DNA from: DATECU01 sp035286745
GTDB taxonomy: Bacteria; Acidobacteriota; Vicinamibacteria; Fen-336
Direction of reading: 5' to 3'
DNA length: 5,668 nt
Assembly: GCA_035286745.1 (NCBI GenBank)
Contig: DATECU010000242.1
Span: 1-5,668, forward strand
The notes below the pieces were generated by a model, which was not told the origin of the DNA, did not search any database, and saw nothing but the letters and a program-made list of their open reading frames with translations. Made by a program: the position numbers and the translations under genes. Numbering within the stretch: position 1 is the first letter of the stretch; each line of letters starts with the position of its first letter. Below, in pieces: positions 1-5,541 of this stretch.

Positions 1-1493
1 TGGAAACACACCGGCCGCGCAAAACGCTGGATCGCCGCCGTTCCCACCGACGTCGACCGCGAGTCGGTGGTCGCGGGGTAGGGCCCCCCGTGGTGCATGG
101 CGTGGCCGACCTCCACCCCGGTGGGGAAGCCGTTGACGATCAGGCGGCCGACCTTACGACGAAGAGCACCGAGGAGACCGGCCAACTCGATCAGATCGGC
201 GGCGGTGCCCTGGACGGTGGCGGTGAGCTGACCGTGAAGAGCATGCGCCACCGCCGAGAGCTCGACCCGGTCGCGGCACCGCACCGCCAGCGTGGCCGGA
301 CCGAAGATCTCCTCGGCCAGCCCGGGCTCGCGCAGCCAGGTGGCGGCATCGGTCTCCAGGAGCGCAGCTCGAGCCTGGCAGTGATTAGGCGCGGCCGCAG
401 TGCTCCGCCCTTCCCACCGTACTCCCGGGACGGCGGCGGCCGCGGACAGGCCGGCGCAGTAGCTGCTCTTGATCCCGGCGTGGACCATGGTGCCGGCGGG
501 AGCCGAGGCCAAGAGGCGGGCCAGATCCCCCAGAAAAGCCGCTGCCGCCTCGGAGTCGATGAGGACGGTGAGACCGGGGCTGGTGCAGAACTGGCCCACG
601 CCTAGCGTCACCGAGGCGGCCAGACCCTGGGCGATGGCCGGGCCCCGCTCGGCAAGGGCCCCCGGGAGCACGAACACCGGGTTCTGGGAGCCCATCTCGG
701 CGTAGACCGGAATGGGCTCCGGCCGTGCCGCTGCGGCGTCGAACAGAGCACGCCCGCCCCGCAGGGAGCCCGTGAAACCGACCGCCCGAATCAGCGGATG
801 AGTGACCAGCTCCCGGCCCACTTCCGGCGAGCCTCCGTGGAGCAGCGAGAAGACGCCGCCTGGCATCTGGGTTCGCTCGGCCGCCTCGATGACGGCGCGG
901 GCCGCCAGCTCCGAGGTTCCTGGGTGACCCGGGTGAGCCTTGACCACGACCGGGCAGCCGGCGGCCAGGGCCGAGACGGTATCCCCTCCCGCCACCGAGA
1001 AGGCGAGCGGAAAGTTGGAGGCGCCGAAGACCGACACCGCGCCTAGCGGTACCAGAATCCGGCGCAGGTCGGGGCGCGGCTGGGGGGTGCGGGTGGGAAG
1101 AGCCGGATCGATGCGTGCGTCTACCCAGGACCCCTCCTCCACCAGATCGGCGAACAGGCGGATCTGGTTGACGGTGCGGCCGCGCTCCGACTCCAGACGG
1201 GCCAGTGGCAGCCCGGTCTCGGCGTGGGCCCGCTCCAGGAGCTGCGGACCCAGATCGAGCAGGCTCTGGGCGATGGCCCGGAGAAAGGCCACCCGCGCCT
1301 CCACCGGCAGCGCCGCATAGCGATCGACAGCCGACTCGGCAGCGCGGGCGGCCGCGTCGACCTCCGGGGCCGTGGCCTCGGCGTAGGCGGGGTCCAGGGT
1401 CTCGCCGCTTGAGGGGTCTACGGCTCTGAGCGAGGGCTTGCCCTGGCGAGACGCGGTGCCCCCGATGAAGTGGTCGCCGGTCAGCGCGCTCAC
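1..1493 (-). CDS. 2-oxoglutarate semialdehyde (2,5-dioxopentanoate) dehydrogenase, NADP-type aldehyde dehydrogenase, C-terminus cut by window edge
   Basis: Predicted to oxidise 2-oxoglutarate semialdehyde to 2-oxoglutarate with NAD(P)+, the last step of hydroxyproline, glucarate and non-phosphorylated arabinose breakdown. I translated it by hand: 497 codons are open from GTG at 1493 to the left edge. The N-terminus SALTGDHFIGG is typical of this ALDH subfamily. Visible ALDH landmarks are the oxyanion Asn N160 (GASNFPLAF), the cofactor-site K185 in VVKAHPGHPGTSE, FTGS at 240-243, the general base E266 (YAEMGSQNP) and the nucleophile C303 in GQFCTSPGL. Near the end are PYPATTDSRSTSVGT and RFARPVCF, the usual C-terminal signature, so perhaps 15-30 residues are missing. 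The GTG overlaps the upstream peptidase stop as GTGA with only a weak Shine-Dalgarno, which implies translational coupling. The subfamily call is strong; the pathway is not decided by this gene alone. Confidence 0.93.
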   Translation of the reverse strand, partial: MSALTGDHFIGGTASRQGKPSLRAVDPSSGETLDPAYAEATAPEVDAAARAAESAVDRYAALPVEARVAFLRAIAQSLLDLGPQLLERAHAETGLPLARLESERGRTVNQIRLFADLVEEGSWVDARIDPALPTRTPQPRPDLRRILVPLGAVSVFGASNFPLAFSVAGGDTVSALAAGCPVVVKAHPGHPGTSELAARAVIEAAERTQMPGGVFSLLHGGSPEVGRELVTHPLIRAVGFTGSLRGGRALFDAAAARPEPIPVYAEMGSQNPVFVLPGALAERGPAIAQGLAASVTLGVGQFCTSPGLTVLIDSEAAAAFLGDLARLLASAPAGTMVHAGIKSSYCAGLSAAAAVPGVRWEGRSTAAAPNHCQARAALLETDAATWLREPGLAEEIFGPATLAVRCRDRVELSAVAHALHGQLTATVQGTAADLIELAGLLGALRRKVGRLIVNGFPTGVEVGHAMHHGGPYPATTDSRSTSVGTAAIQRFARPVCF

Positions 1494-3250
1494 GGCTTTC
1501 GCTCGGCGGCGATGAAGGCGTCGATCTCCGCCTCCAGGATCGAGAGGGGCACCGGGCCGTTGGCCAGAACCGCATCGTGGAATCGGCGGACGTCGAAGCG
1601 CGCGCCTAACGCCAGCTCCGCCTTGGTCCTGAGCTCCCGGAGTCTTAGCTCGCCCATCTTGTAGGCGAGCGCCTGGCCGGGCCAGGAGATGTAGCGATCT
1701 GTCTCGGTCTCGATCTCGTGCAGGGAGAGGGCGGTGTGCTGGGCCAGGAAGTCCATGGTCTGCTGCCGGGACCAGCCCGACTCGTGGAGGCCGGTGTCCA
1801 CGACCAGCCGGCAGGCGCGCCACATCTCGTAGGTGAGGCGGCCGAAGTTGCTGTAAGGATTCCGGTAGAAGCCCGCCTCCAATCCCAAGCGTTCGGCGTA
1901 GAGAGCCCAGCCCTCCACGAAAGCGGCGACTCCGGAAACCCGGCGGAACTCGGGCAGATCCGCCAGCTCCTGCTGCAGCGCGATCTGCAGGTGATGGCCG
2001 GGCACCGCCTCGTGCAGGGTCAGCGCCTCCAGGACGTAGAGCGGGCGCTTGTCGAGGGCGTAGGTGTTGACCCAGTAGGTGCCGGCGCGGGTGCTGCCGA
2101 TCGGGGCCTCCACATAACGGCCGCCTGTGAACTTGGGCGCCAGGTCCGCCGGCACCGGCTCCACCCCGTAGGGAAGCCGCGGCAGCTTGCCGAACAGCCG
2201 GGGCAACTGGCCGTCCATCTTCTTGGCGATGAAGGAAGCCTCCTTCAGCAGCTCTTCCGGCGTCTTGGCGTAGAAGCGGGGATCCCTGCGCAGGTCCTGC
2301 AGAAAGGCCGGGAGGGCGCCCTCAAAGCCGACCTGGCGCCTTACGGCCTCCATCTCCTCGCGAATGCGCGCCACCTCCCGGACGCCGATCTCGTGGACCT
2401 CTCGGGGTGTGACCTCGAGGGTGGTGAAGCTCTTGACCCGATGAGCGTAGTATTCGCGCCCCCTCGGCAGCTCCGAGGCACCAAGGGTCTGCCGGGCCTC
2501 CGGCAGGTACTCCCGAACCATGAAGTCGAGGAAGGCGCGGTAGGCGGGGACCACGGCCTCTGTGATCGCGGCCCGACCGGCCTCCCGGAAGCGCGGGCGA
2601 TCGGTCTCGGGCACGCCGATCGGAAAGGACTGGAAGGGCCGCATGAAGACACTCTTCTCGGGATCCTCCACGACCTGGGCGCGGATGGTGCCGTCATAGC
2701 CGGAGAGGACCGCCCGGGGTAGGGTGAAGCCGGTTCGCAGGCCCTCTCGGAGCAGGGCGATGTGGTCGGCGAAGTAGGCGGGAACCGCGCGCAGGCGCGC
2801 CAGGTAGTTCTCGTAGTCGCGAGTGGTGGCCAGCGGGACCTGGCTCGGCAACTGGGCGATGCCGATATGGAAGCCCCAGTCGGCGGTGAGTGGAAGGCGG
2901 TAGGCGCCGAACTCGTGCTCGGCCAGGTCGTCGCCAAGCTCGCGTGCGAACATGTGGTAGCTGATGCGGTCCTGCCGAGCCAGGTGCGCAGGATCGATCT
3001 TCTTGAGCCGTGCCAGGTAGTCCCGCGTCGCCATGGCTCGGCGCTCGAGGTCGGCCGGCTTCACCGAGGGCAGGCGGTCGGCCCCGCGCGGGTCGCCGAC
3101 GGCAGTGGCCAGCAGCGGGTCTTCCCGCAGGCGAAACTCCCAGGCCTCGCGGAACAGGGCGTGGAGGGTGGTCGCGGGCTCGGGCCGCGGTCGCTGGTCC
3201 GGCGCCGGATCTGACAGGAGCAGCAGCAGCGGCAGGGCGATAGCGTTCAT
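1490..3250 (-). CDS. DUF885 family putative zinc metallopeptidase, probably exported
   Basis: A 586-residue member of the DUF885 family (PF05960), whose members are regarded as gluzincin-like metallopeptidases; most are uncharacterised. The signature HEAVPGHH is at 413-420, where H413 and H419 would bind zinc and E414 would be catalytic. E446 in VEGWALYAERLG is the expected third ligand. The C-terminal family block ETDRYISWPGQALAYKMGEL starts at 516. Length is normal for the family. I chose ATG at 3250 because GAGGTG lies 4 bases upstream; a longer frame to 3337 would run into the divergent regulator gene. The N-terminus MNAIALPLLLLLSDPAP is a short hydrophobic stretch without basic residues, so export is likely but the signal is poor. 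A TTG at 3262 would add an Arg but has no Shine-Dalgarno. It is the first gene of an operon with the semialdehyde dehydrogenase. Substrate specificity cannot be read from the sequence; peptide cleavage is inferred from the family. Confidence 0.93.
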   Translation of the reverse strand: MNAIALPLLLLLSDPAPDQRPRPEPATTLHALFREAWEFRLREDPLLATAVGDPRGADRLPSVKPADLERRAMATRDYLARLKKIDPAHLARQDRISYHMFARELGDDLAEHEFGAYRLPLTADWGFHIGIAQLPSQVPLATTRDYENYLARLRAVPAYFADHIALLREGLRTGFTLPRAVLSGYDGTIRAQVVEDPEKSVFMRPFQSFPIGVPETDRPRFREAGRAAITEAVVPAYRAFLDFMVREYLPEARQTLGASELPRGREYYAHRVKSFTTLEVTPREVHEIGVREVARIREEMEAVRRQVGFEGALPAFLQDLRRDPRFYAKTPEELLKEASFIAKKMDGQLPRLFGKLPRLPYGVEPVPADLAPKFTGGRYVEAPIGSTRAGTYWVNTYALDKRPLYVLEALTLHEAVPGHHLQIALQQELADLPEFRRVSGVAAFVEGWALYAERLGLEAGFYRNPYSNFGRLTYEMWRACRLVVDTGLHESGWSRQQTMDFLAQHTALSLHEIETETDRYISWPGQALAYKMGELRLRELRTKAELALGARFDVRRFHDAVLANGPVPLSILEAEIDAFIAAERKP

Positions 3251-3254
3251 GGGG

Positions 3255-3260
3255 CACCTC
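3255..3260 (-). promoter_or_regulatory. Ribosome binding site of the DUF885 gene
   Basis: On the minus strand GAGGTG lies 4 bases before ATG at 3250 (6 bases if counted from GAGG). It decides the start in favour of 3250 over the upstream in-frame ATG at 3337. Confidence 0.7.
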
Positions 3261-3300
3261 AACAGGGGGCAGTGTGGCGGAACCCGGACGGCGCGTCTTG

Positions 3301-3306
3301 TAACAT
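3301..3306 (+). promoter_or_regulatory. Candidate -10 element (TAACAT) for the PAS-AraC gene, possibly leaderless
   Basis: TAACAT fits the TANNNT form of a -10 hexamer and ends 9 bases before the ATG at 3316. Transcription would then start at or within a few bases of the ATG. There is no Shine-Dalgarno in the intervening CGACCAGC, and no good -35 about 17 bases upstream. The same bases contain an in-frame TAA (3301-3303), so no earlier start codon is possible. Confidence 0.35.
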
Positions 3307-3315
3307 TCGACCAGC

Positions 3316-4155
3316 ATGGCCAGCCGAAACGGCACAAAGGCGCCCGAGGGACGACTGGACCGGGATGGGTGGCCGCTCGCCGGCCTCGCGGAGACGCTCT
3401 TCGACTGCCTGCCCGACGTGGTCTTCTTTCTGAAGGACACGGCTGGTCGCTACACCGCGGTCAACCAGACCCTGGTCAGGCGCTGCGGTCTGCGAGCCAA
3501 GAGCGATCTCCTGGGCCGGACCGCCCGGGAGGTCTTTCCTCCGCCGCTGGGGGCCGCCTACCACGCCCAGGATCGTTTTGTGCTCTCGGGCCGGGAGATC
3601 CGAGATCGCATGGAGTTGCATCTGTACGACGACGGGACCCGCGGCTTCTGCCTCACCACCAAGCTCCCGCTCTTCGGTCCCGAGCGACGCGTGTCTGGCA
3701 TGGTGGGCCTCTCCCGCGACCTCCACCGACCCGACGAAAGCCGTGCCGGGTACCAGGCGCTGGCCCGTGCGGTCGATCATCTTCAGGCCCACTACGATCG
3801 GGCCTTACGGATCGACCAACTGGCGTCGCTGGCCCGGCTTCCGGTGGGGCGCTTCAAGCGCCTGGTGCATCGGGTCTTCCACCTAACGCCACGCCAACTG
3901 CTGGTGAAGACACGAATCGCCGCCGCCGCCCGCCTGCTCTTGGACTCCAAGATGAGCCTGGCCGAGCTGGCGCTCGCCTGCGGCTACACCGACCAGAGCG
4001 CGTTCAGCCGCCAGTTCAAGGCCACGGTGGGGATGACGCCCCGCCAGTTCCGGGAGGCCCAGTCAGGCCGGGCTGGTGGCCGGCCCGCCCCCGCGGAGTC
4101 CTCGTCATCACTGGTGCCGCAATCGCCAAGCAGCAGGATCGACAAACGCGTTTGA
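3316..4155 (+). CDS. AraC-family transcriptional regulator with N-terminal PAS sensor domain
   Basis: A 279-residue cytoplasmic DNA-binding regulator. Residues about 24-137 form a PAS fold: LPDVVFFLKDTAGRYTAVN at 32-50 is the classic PAS opening, followed by the LLGRTAREVFP segment and the closing strand VSGMVGLSRDL. Residues about 145-247 are an AraC/XylS DNA-binding domain. Its first helix-turn-helix is around 165-188 and its second around 214-246, with the family signature ACGYTDQSAFSRQFK ... GMTPRQFR. The last 30 residues are a Pro/Ser/Gly/Arg-rich tail. The start is fixed by an in-frame TAA 12 bases upstream; there is no Shine-Dalgarno. It diverges from the DUF885-dehydrogenase pair, so it probably controls that operon and itself. 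The ligand read by the PAS domain is unknown; a pathway intermediate or substrate is the simplest guess. The 3' end is 5 bases from the end of the convergent exbD-like gene. Confidence 0.93.
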   Translation: MASRNGTKAPEGRLDRDGWPLAGLAETLFDCLPDVVFFLKDTAGRYTAVNQTLVRRCGLRAKSDLLGRTAREVFPPPLGAAYHAQDRFVLSGREIRDRMELHLYDDGTRGFCLTTKLPLFGPERRVSGMVGLSRDLHRPDESRAGYQALARAVDHLQAHYDRALRIDQLASLARLPVGRFKRLVHRVFHLTPRQLLVKTRIAAAARLLLDSKMSLAELALACGYTDQSAFSRQFKATVGMTPRQFREAQSGRAGGRPAPAESSSSLVPQSPSSRIDKRV

Positions 4156-4160
4156 GTCAT

Positions 4161-4577
4161 TCAGTTGTGGACCTCGGGGGCGACGGCCAGAGCGATCTCC
4201 TCCAGGCCGGACCGGCGACACGCTTCCAGGACCCGTGCCACCGTGGCATAGGCGGCGTCGCGATCGCCTTGGAGCAAGAGCAAGGGAGTCGCATCGCCTG
4301 GGCCCATACGTGCCTTCATGTACTCGGCGAAGGCATCGGCCCCGGCGAATGACGTCTCGCCAACTCCAATCTCGCCGCTCGCCTTCACCACCACCGTGAG
4401 GGCTTCGCCACCGCGCTCTTTCGAATGAGCGGCCGGTGGCAACGGCACCGGCGAGCTGGCAAGGAGCGGCGTCATCACCATGAAGATGATGAGCAGCACG
4501 ATCATCACGTCTGCCATGGGCGTGACGTTGATGTCCGCGATCGCACCCTTCCGGCTTCCTCGGACGTTTATGGCCAT
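4161..4577 (-). CDS. ExbD/TolR family membrane protein (proton-channel subunit of a TonB- or Tol-type energy transducer)
   Basis: A 138-residue protein with ExbD/TolR (PF02472) architecture: a short basic cytoplasmic N-terminus, one membrane helix at about 24-39, then a periplasmic domain. The segment ADINVTPMADVMIVLLIIFM carries the invariant proton-path aspartate D23. The periplasmic part has the usual strand pattern (EALTVVVKASGEIGVG) and ends with a helix plus strand (VARVLEACRRSGLEEIALAV). Family members work with an ExbB/TolQ pentamer to turn proton-motive force into motion of TonB/TolA. The start at 4577 is supported by AAAGGAG 6 bases upstream; longer readings up to 4796 would run past this signal into the divergent gene. 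No exbB/tolQ or tonB/tolA gene is in the window, so its partner must be encoded elsewhere. It is convergent with the PAS-AraC gene, with no visible terminator in the 5-base gap. ExbD versus TolR cannot be decided from this sequence. Confidence 0.92.
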   Translation of the reverse strand: MAINVRGSRKGAIADINVTPMADVMIVLLIIFMVMTPLLASSPVPLPPAAHSKERGGEALTVVVKASGEIGVGETSFAGADAFAEYMKARMGPGDATPLLLLQGDRDAAYATVARVLEACRRSGLEEIALAVAPEVHN

Positions 4578-4583
4578 GGCTCG

Positions 4584-4590
4584 CTCCTTT
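4584..4590 (-). promoter_or_regulatory. Ribosome binding site of the exbD/tolR-like gene
   Basis: On the minus strand AAAGGAG is followed by 6 bases and ATG at 4577. This is the strongest Shine-Dalgarno in the window. It shows that the open frame extending upstream to 4796 is not the real N-terminus. Confidence 0.8.
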
Positions 4591-4667
4591 GGTTGCCTCC
4601 ACCTCGACCCTTGGACACCGCCGCCTGCCGCCTCGTTCCGACCACGACCCAGGGAGTGCGGCCGAGC

Positions 4668-4700
4668 CTTGGGAATCGCTTGGCGAATCCTTGGCTTCTC
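4668..4700 (+). repeat. Three CTTGG direct repeats at 11-base period (candidate operator)
   Basis: CTTGG occurs at 4668-4672, 4679-4683 and 4690-4694, exactly 11 bases apart, so all three face the same side of the helix. Two of the spacers share GAATC (4673-4677 and 4685-4689). Tandem half-sites at 10-11 base spacing are how OmpR/PhoB-type response regulators bind. The array lies just upstream of the EEP gene and about 100 bases upstream of exbD. The repeat is seen directly; its role as an operator is inference. Confidence 0.5.
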
Positions 4701-4716
4701 TCTCCGGCAGGTGGCA

Positions 4717-4722
4717 TAGACT
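4717..4722 (+). promoter_or_regulatory. Candidate -10 element (TAGACT) for the EEP hydrolase gene, possibly leaderless
   Basis: TAGACT fits TANNNT and ends 9 bases before the ATG at 4732, the same spacing as at the PAS-AraC gene. The bases between (GGCAGACGC) hold no Shine-Dalgarno. An in-frame TAG at 4717-4719 rules out any earlier start codon. TTGGCT at 4691-4696 could be a -35 element, but its 20-base spacing is too long for a standard promoter. Confidence 0.3.
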
Positions 4723-4731
4723 GGCAGACGC

Positions 4732-5541
4732 ATGCTGAAACACGCAGCGTTGGCCCTGATCCTGGTCGGCTTCGCCGCCTGCCGAACCGGCAGCAACTAC
4801 ACCGACCTGGCAGGTCCGCGCCATGCGGGTGGCGCGGCGACCCTCTCCTCAGGCCCGGATGCCGGCCCCAGGCTGCGAGTCGCGACCTTCAACATCGCTT
4901 TCGCGAGGCGAGTGGACAGGGCGATCGCGGTGATCGAGTCGGACCCCTTCCTGCGCCAGGCCGACGTGGTGCTGCTCCAGGAGATGGACGAACCGGGCAC
5001 CCGGCGCGTGGCGGGCGCCCTCGGGATGGCGTACGTGTACTACCCTGCGACCAGGCACCTGCGGACGCACCGGGACTTCGGGAACGCCGTGCTGTCGCGC
5101 TGGCCCATCGTGGACGATGCCAAGATCCTGCTCCCCCACTTGGGGTTCATCGGACGATTGCAGCGCACGGCGACCGCGGCGACCATTCGCGTGGCGGGAT
5201 CGCTCGTGCGCGTCTACTCTGCGCATCTCAGCACCATGGTCGGCGCCACCGCCGCGGGCCGGCGCGCACAGTTGGGCGTCATCCTCGCCGATGCGGGGCT
5301 CTACGAGCGCGTGGTGATCGGAGGCGACATGAACAGCCACGGCGTCGGCCGTCTGTGCCGGGAGCGCGGGTATCTCTGGCCCACCGAGCATGGCCCGCGC
5401 ACGACCCGCTTCGGCCGCTGGGACCACATCTTCTTCAAGGGGCTCGAGATCTCCTGGGCGGACAGCGCGGGTACCGTTCTGGACGTGCGGGGCGCCAGCG
5501 ATCATCGCGCCGTGTGGGCGGATGCCACTCTTGCCGAGTAG
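4732..5541 (+). CDS. Exported endonuclease/exonuclease/phosphatase (EEP) family hydrolase, probable lipoprotein
   Basis: A 269-residue metal-dependent phosphoesterase of the EEP superfamily (DNase I / exonuclease III / inositol phosphatase fold). All active-site motifs are present: N54 in RVATFNIAF, metal-binding E84 in LLQEMD, FGNAVLSRWPI at 116-126, H165 in SAHLS, D199 and N201 in GGDMNSHG, D231-H232 in RWDHIFF, and D257-H258 in GASDHRAVW. A functional enzyme is therefore expected. The N-terminus MLKHAALALILVGFAAC looks like a lipoprotein signal with C17 as the acylated residue, though Phe at -3 is unusual. A linker of about 30 residues precedes the catalytic domain. The substrate (nucleic acid, phospholipid or sugar phosphate) cannot be told from these motifs. 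The start is fixed by an in-frame TAG 12 bases upstream. It overlaps the next exported-protein gene by 20 bases, which suggests cotranscription. Confidence 0.92.
   Translation: MLKHAALALILVGFAACRTGSNYTDLAGPRHAGGAATLSSGPDAGPRLRVATFNIAFARRVDRAIAVIESDPFLRQADVVLLQEMDEPGTRRVAGALGMAYVYYPATRHLRTHRDFGNAVLSRWPIVDDAKILLPHLGFIGRLQRTATAATIRVAGSLVRVYSAHLSTMVGATAAGRRAQLGVILADAGLYERVVIGGDMNSHGVGRLCRERGYLWPTEHGPRTTRFGRWDHIFFKGLEISWADSAGTVLDVRGASDHRAVWADATLAE

Larger units (their letters stand above)
3251..3315. promoter_or_regulatory. Divergent promoter region between the peptidase-dehydrogenase operon and the PAS-AraC gene
   Basis: This 65-base gap must contain the promoters for both directions and probably the operator of the AraC-type regulator. 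Visible elements are a GGGGCA direct repeat at 3251-3256 and 3266-3271 (15-base step), the A/T-richest patch around 3298-3307 with the near-palindrome TGTAACA (3299-3305), and the peptidase Shine-Dalgarno near its left end. No consensus -35/-10 pair is evident for the minus strand. A regulator next to a divergent target operon is a common arrangement for AraC-family proteins, so autoregulation and activation from here are likely but inferred. Confidence 0.55.
4578..4731. promoter_or_regulatory. Divergent intergenic region between the exbD/tolR-like and EEP genes
   Basis: This 154-base gap is the longest non-coding stretch in the window. It must hold promoters for both flanking genes. It contains the exbD Shine-Dalgarno at the left end, a CTTGG at 4610-4614, three phased CTTGG repeats at 4668-4694, and a TANNNT hexamer just before the EEP start. 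No consensus promoter is visible for the minus-strand gene. Confidence 0.5.

Noticed and set aside
385..1575. Minus-strand 396-codon open frame
   Set aside because: It lies in a different frame from the real aldehyde dehydrogenase, overlaps the peptidase gene end, is Arg/Gly/Pro-rich and shows no domain. It is a high-G+C shadow.
1718..2722. Plus-strand 334-codon open frame opposite the DUF885 gene
   Set aside because: It is antisense to the conserved metallopeptidase region including HEAVPGHH. Its composition is that of an antisense shadow and it has no recognisable motif.
3251..3337. N-terminal extension of the DUF885 protein to ATG 3337
   Set aside because: It would overlap the divergent regulator start, lacks a Shine-Dalgarno, and would bury the hydrophobic N-terminus that follows the well-placed ATG 3250.
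4143..4154. Perfect 12-base palindrome CAAACGCGTTTG at the end of the regulator gene
   Set aside because: A 12-base palindrome is expected about once in a window this size. It lies in coding sequence and has no loop or T-tract, so it is not a terminator. It may be chance.
3033..4352. Plus-strand 439-codon open frame spanning three real genes
   Set aside because: It crosses the divergent promoter, the PAS-AraC gene and the exbD gene out of frame. It is Arg/Pro/Gly-rich with no domain.
4108..4824. Minus-strand 238-codon frame over the exbD gene
   Set aside because: It is a different frame from the ExbD/TolR protein with clear motifs. It is rich in Arg and His and runs into the EEP gene.
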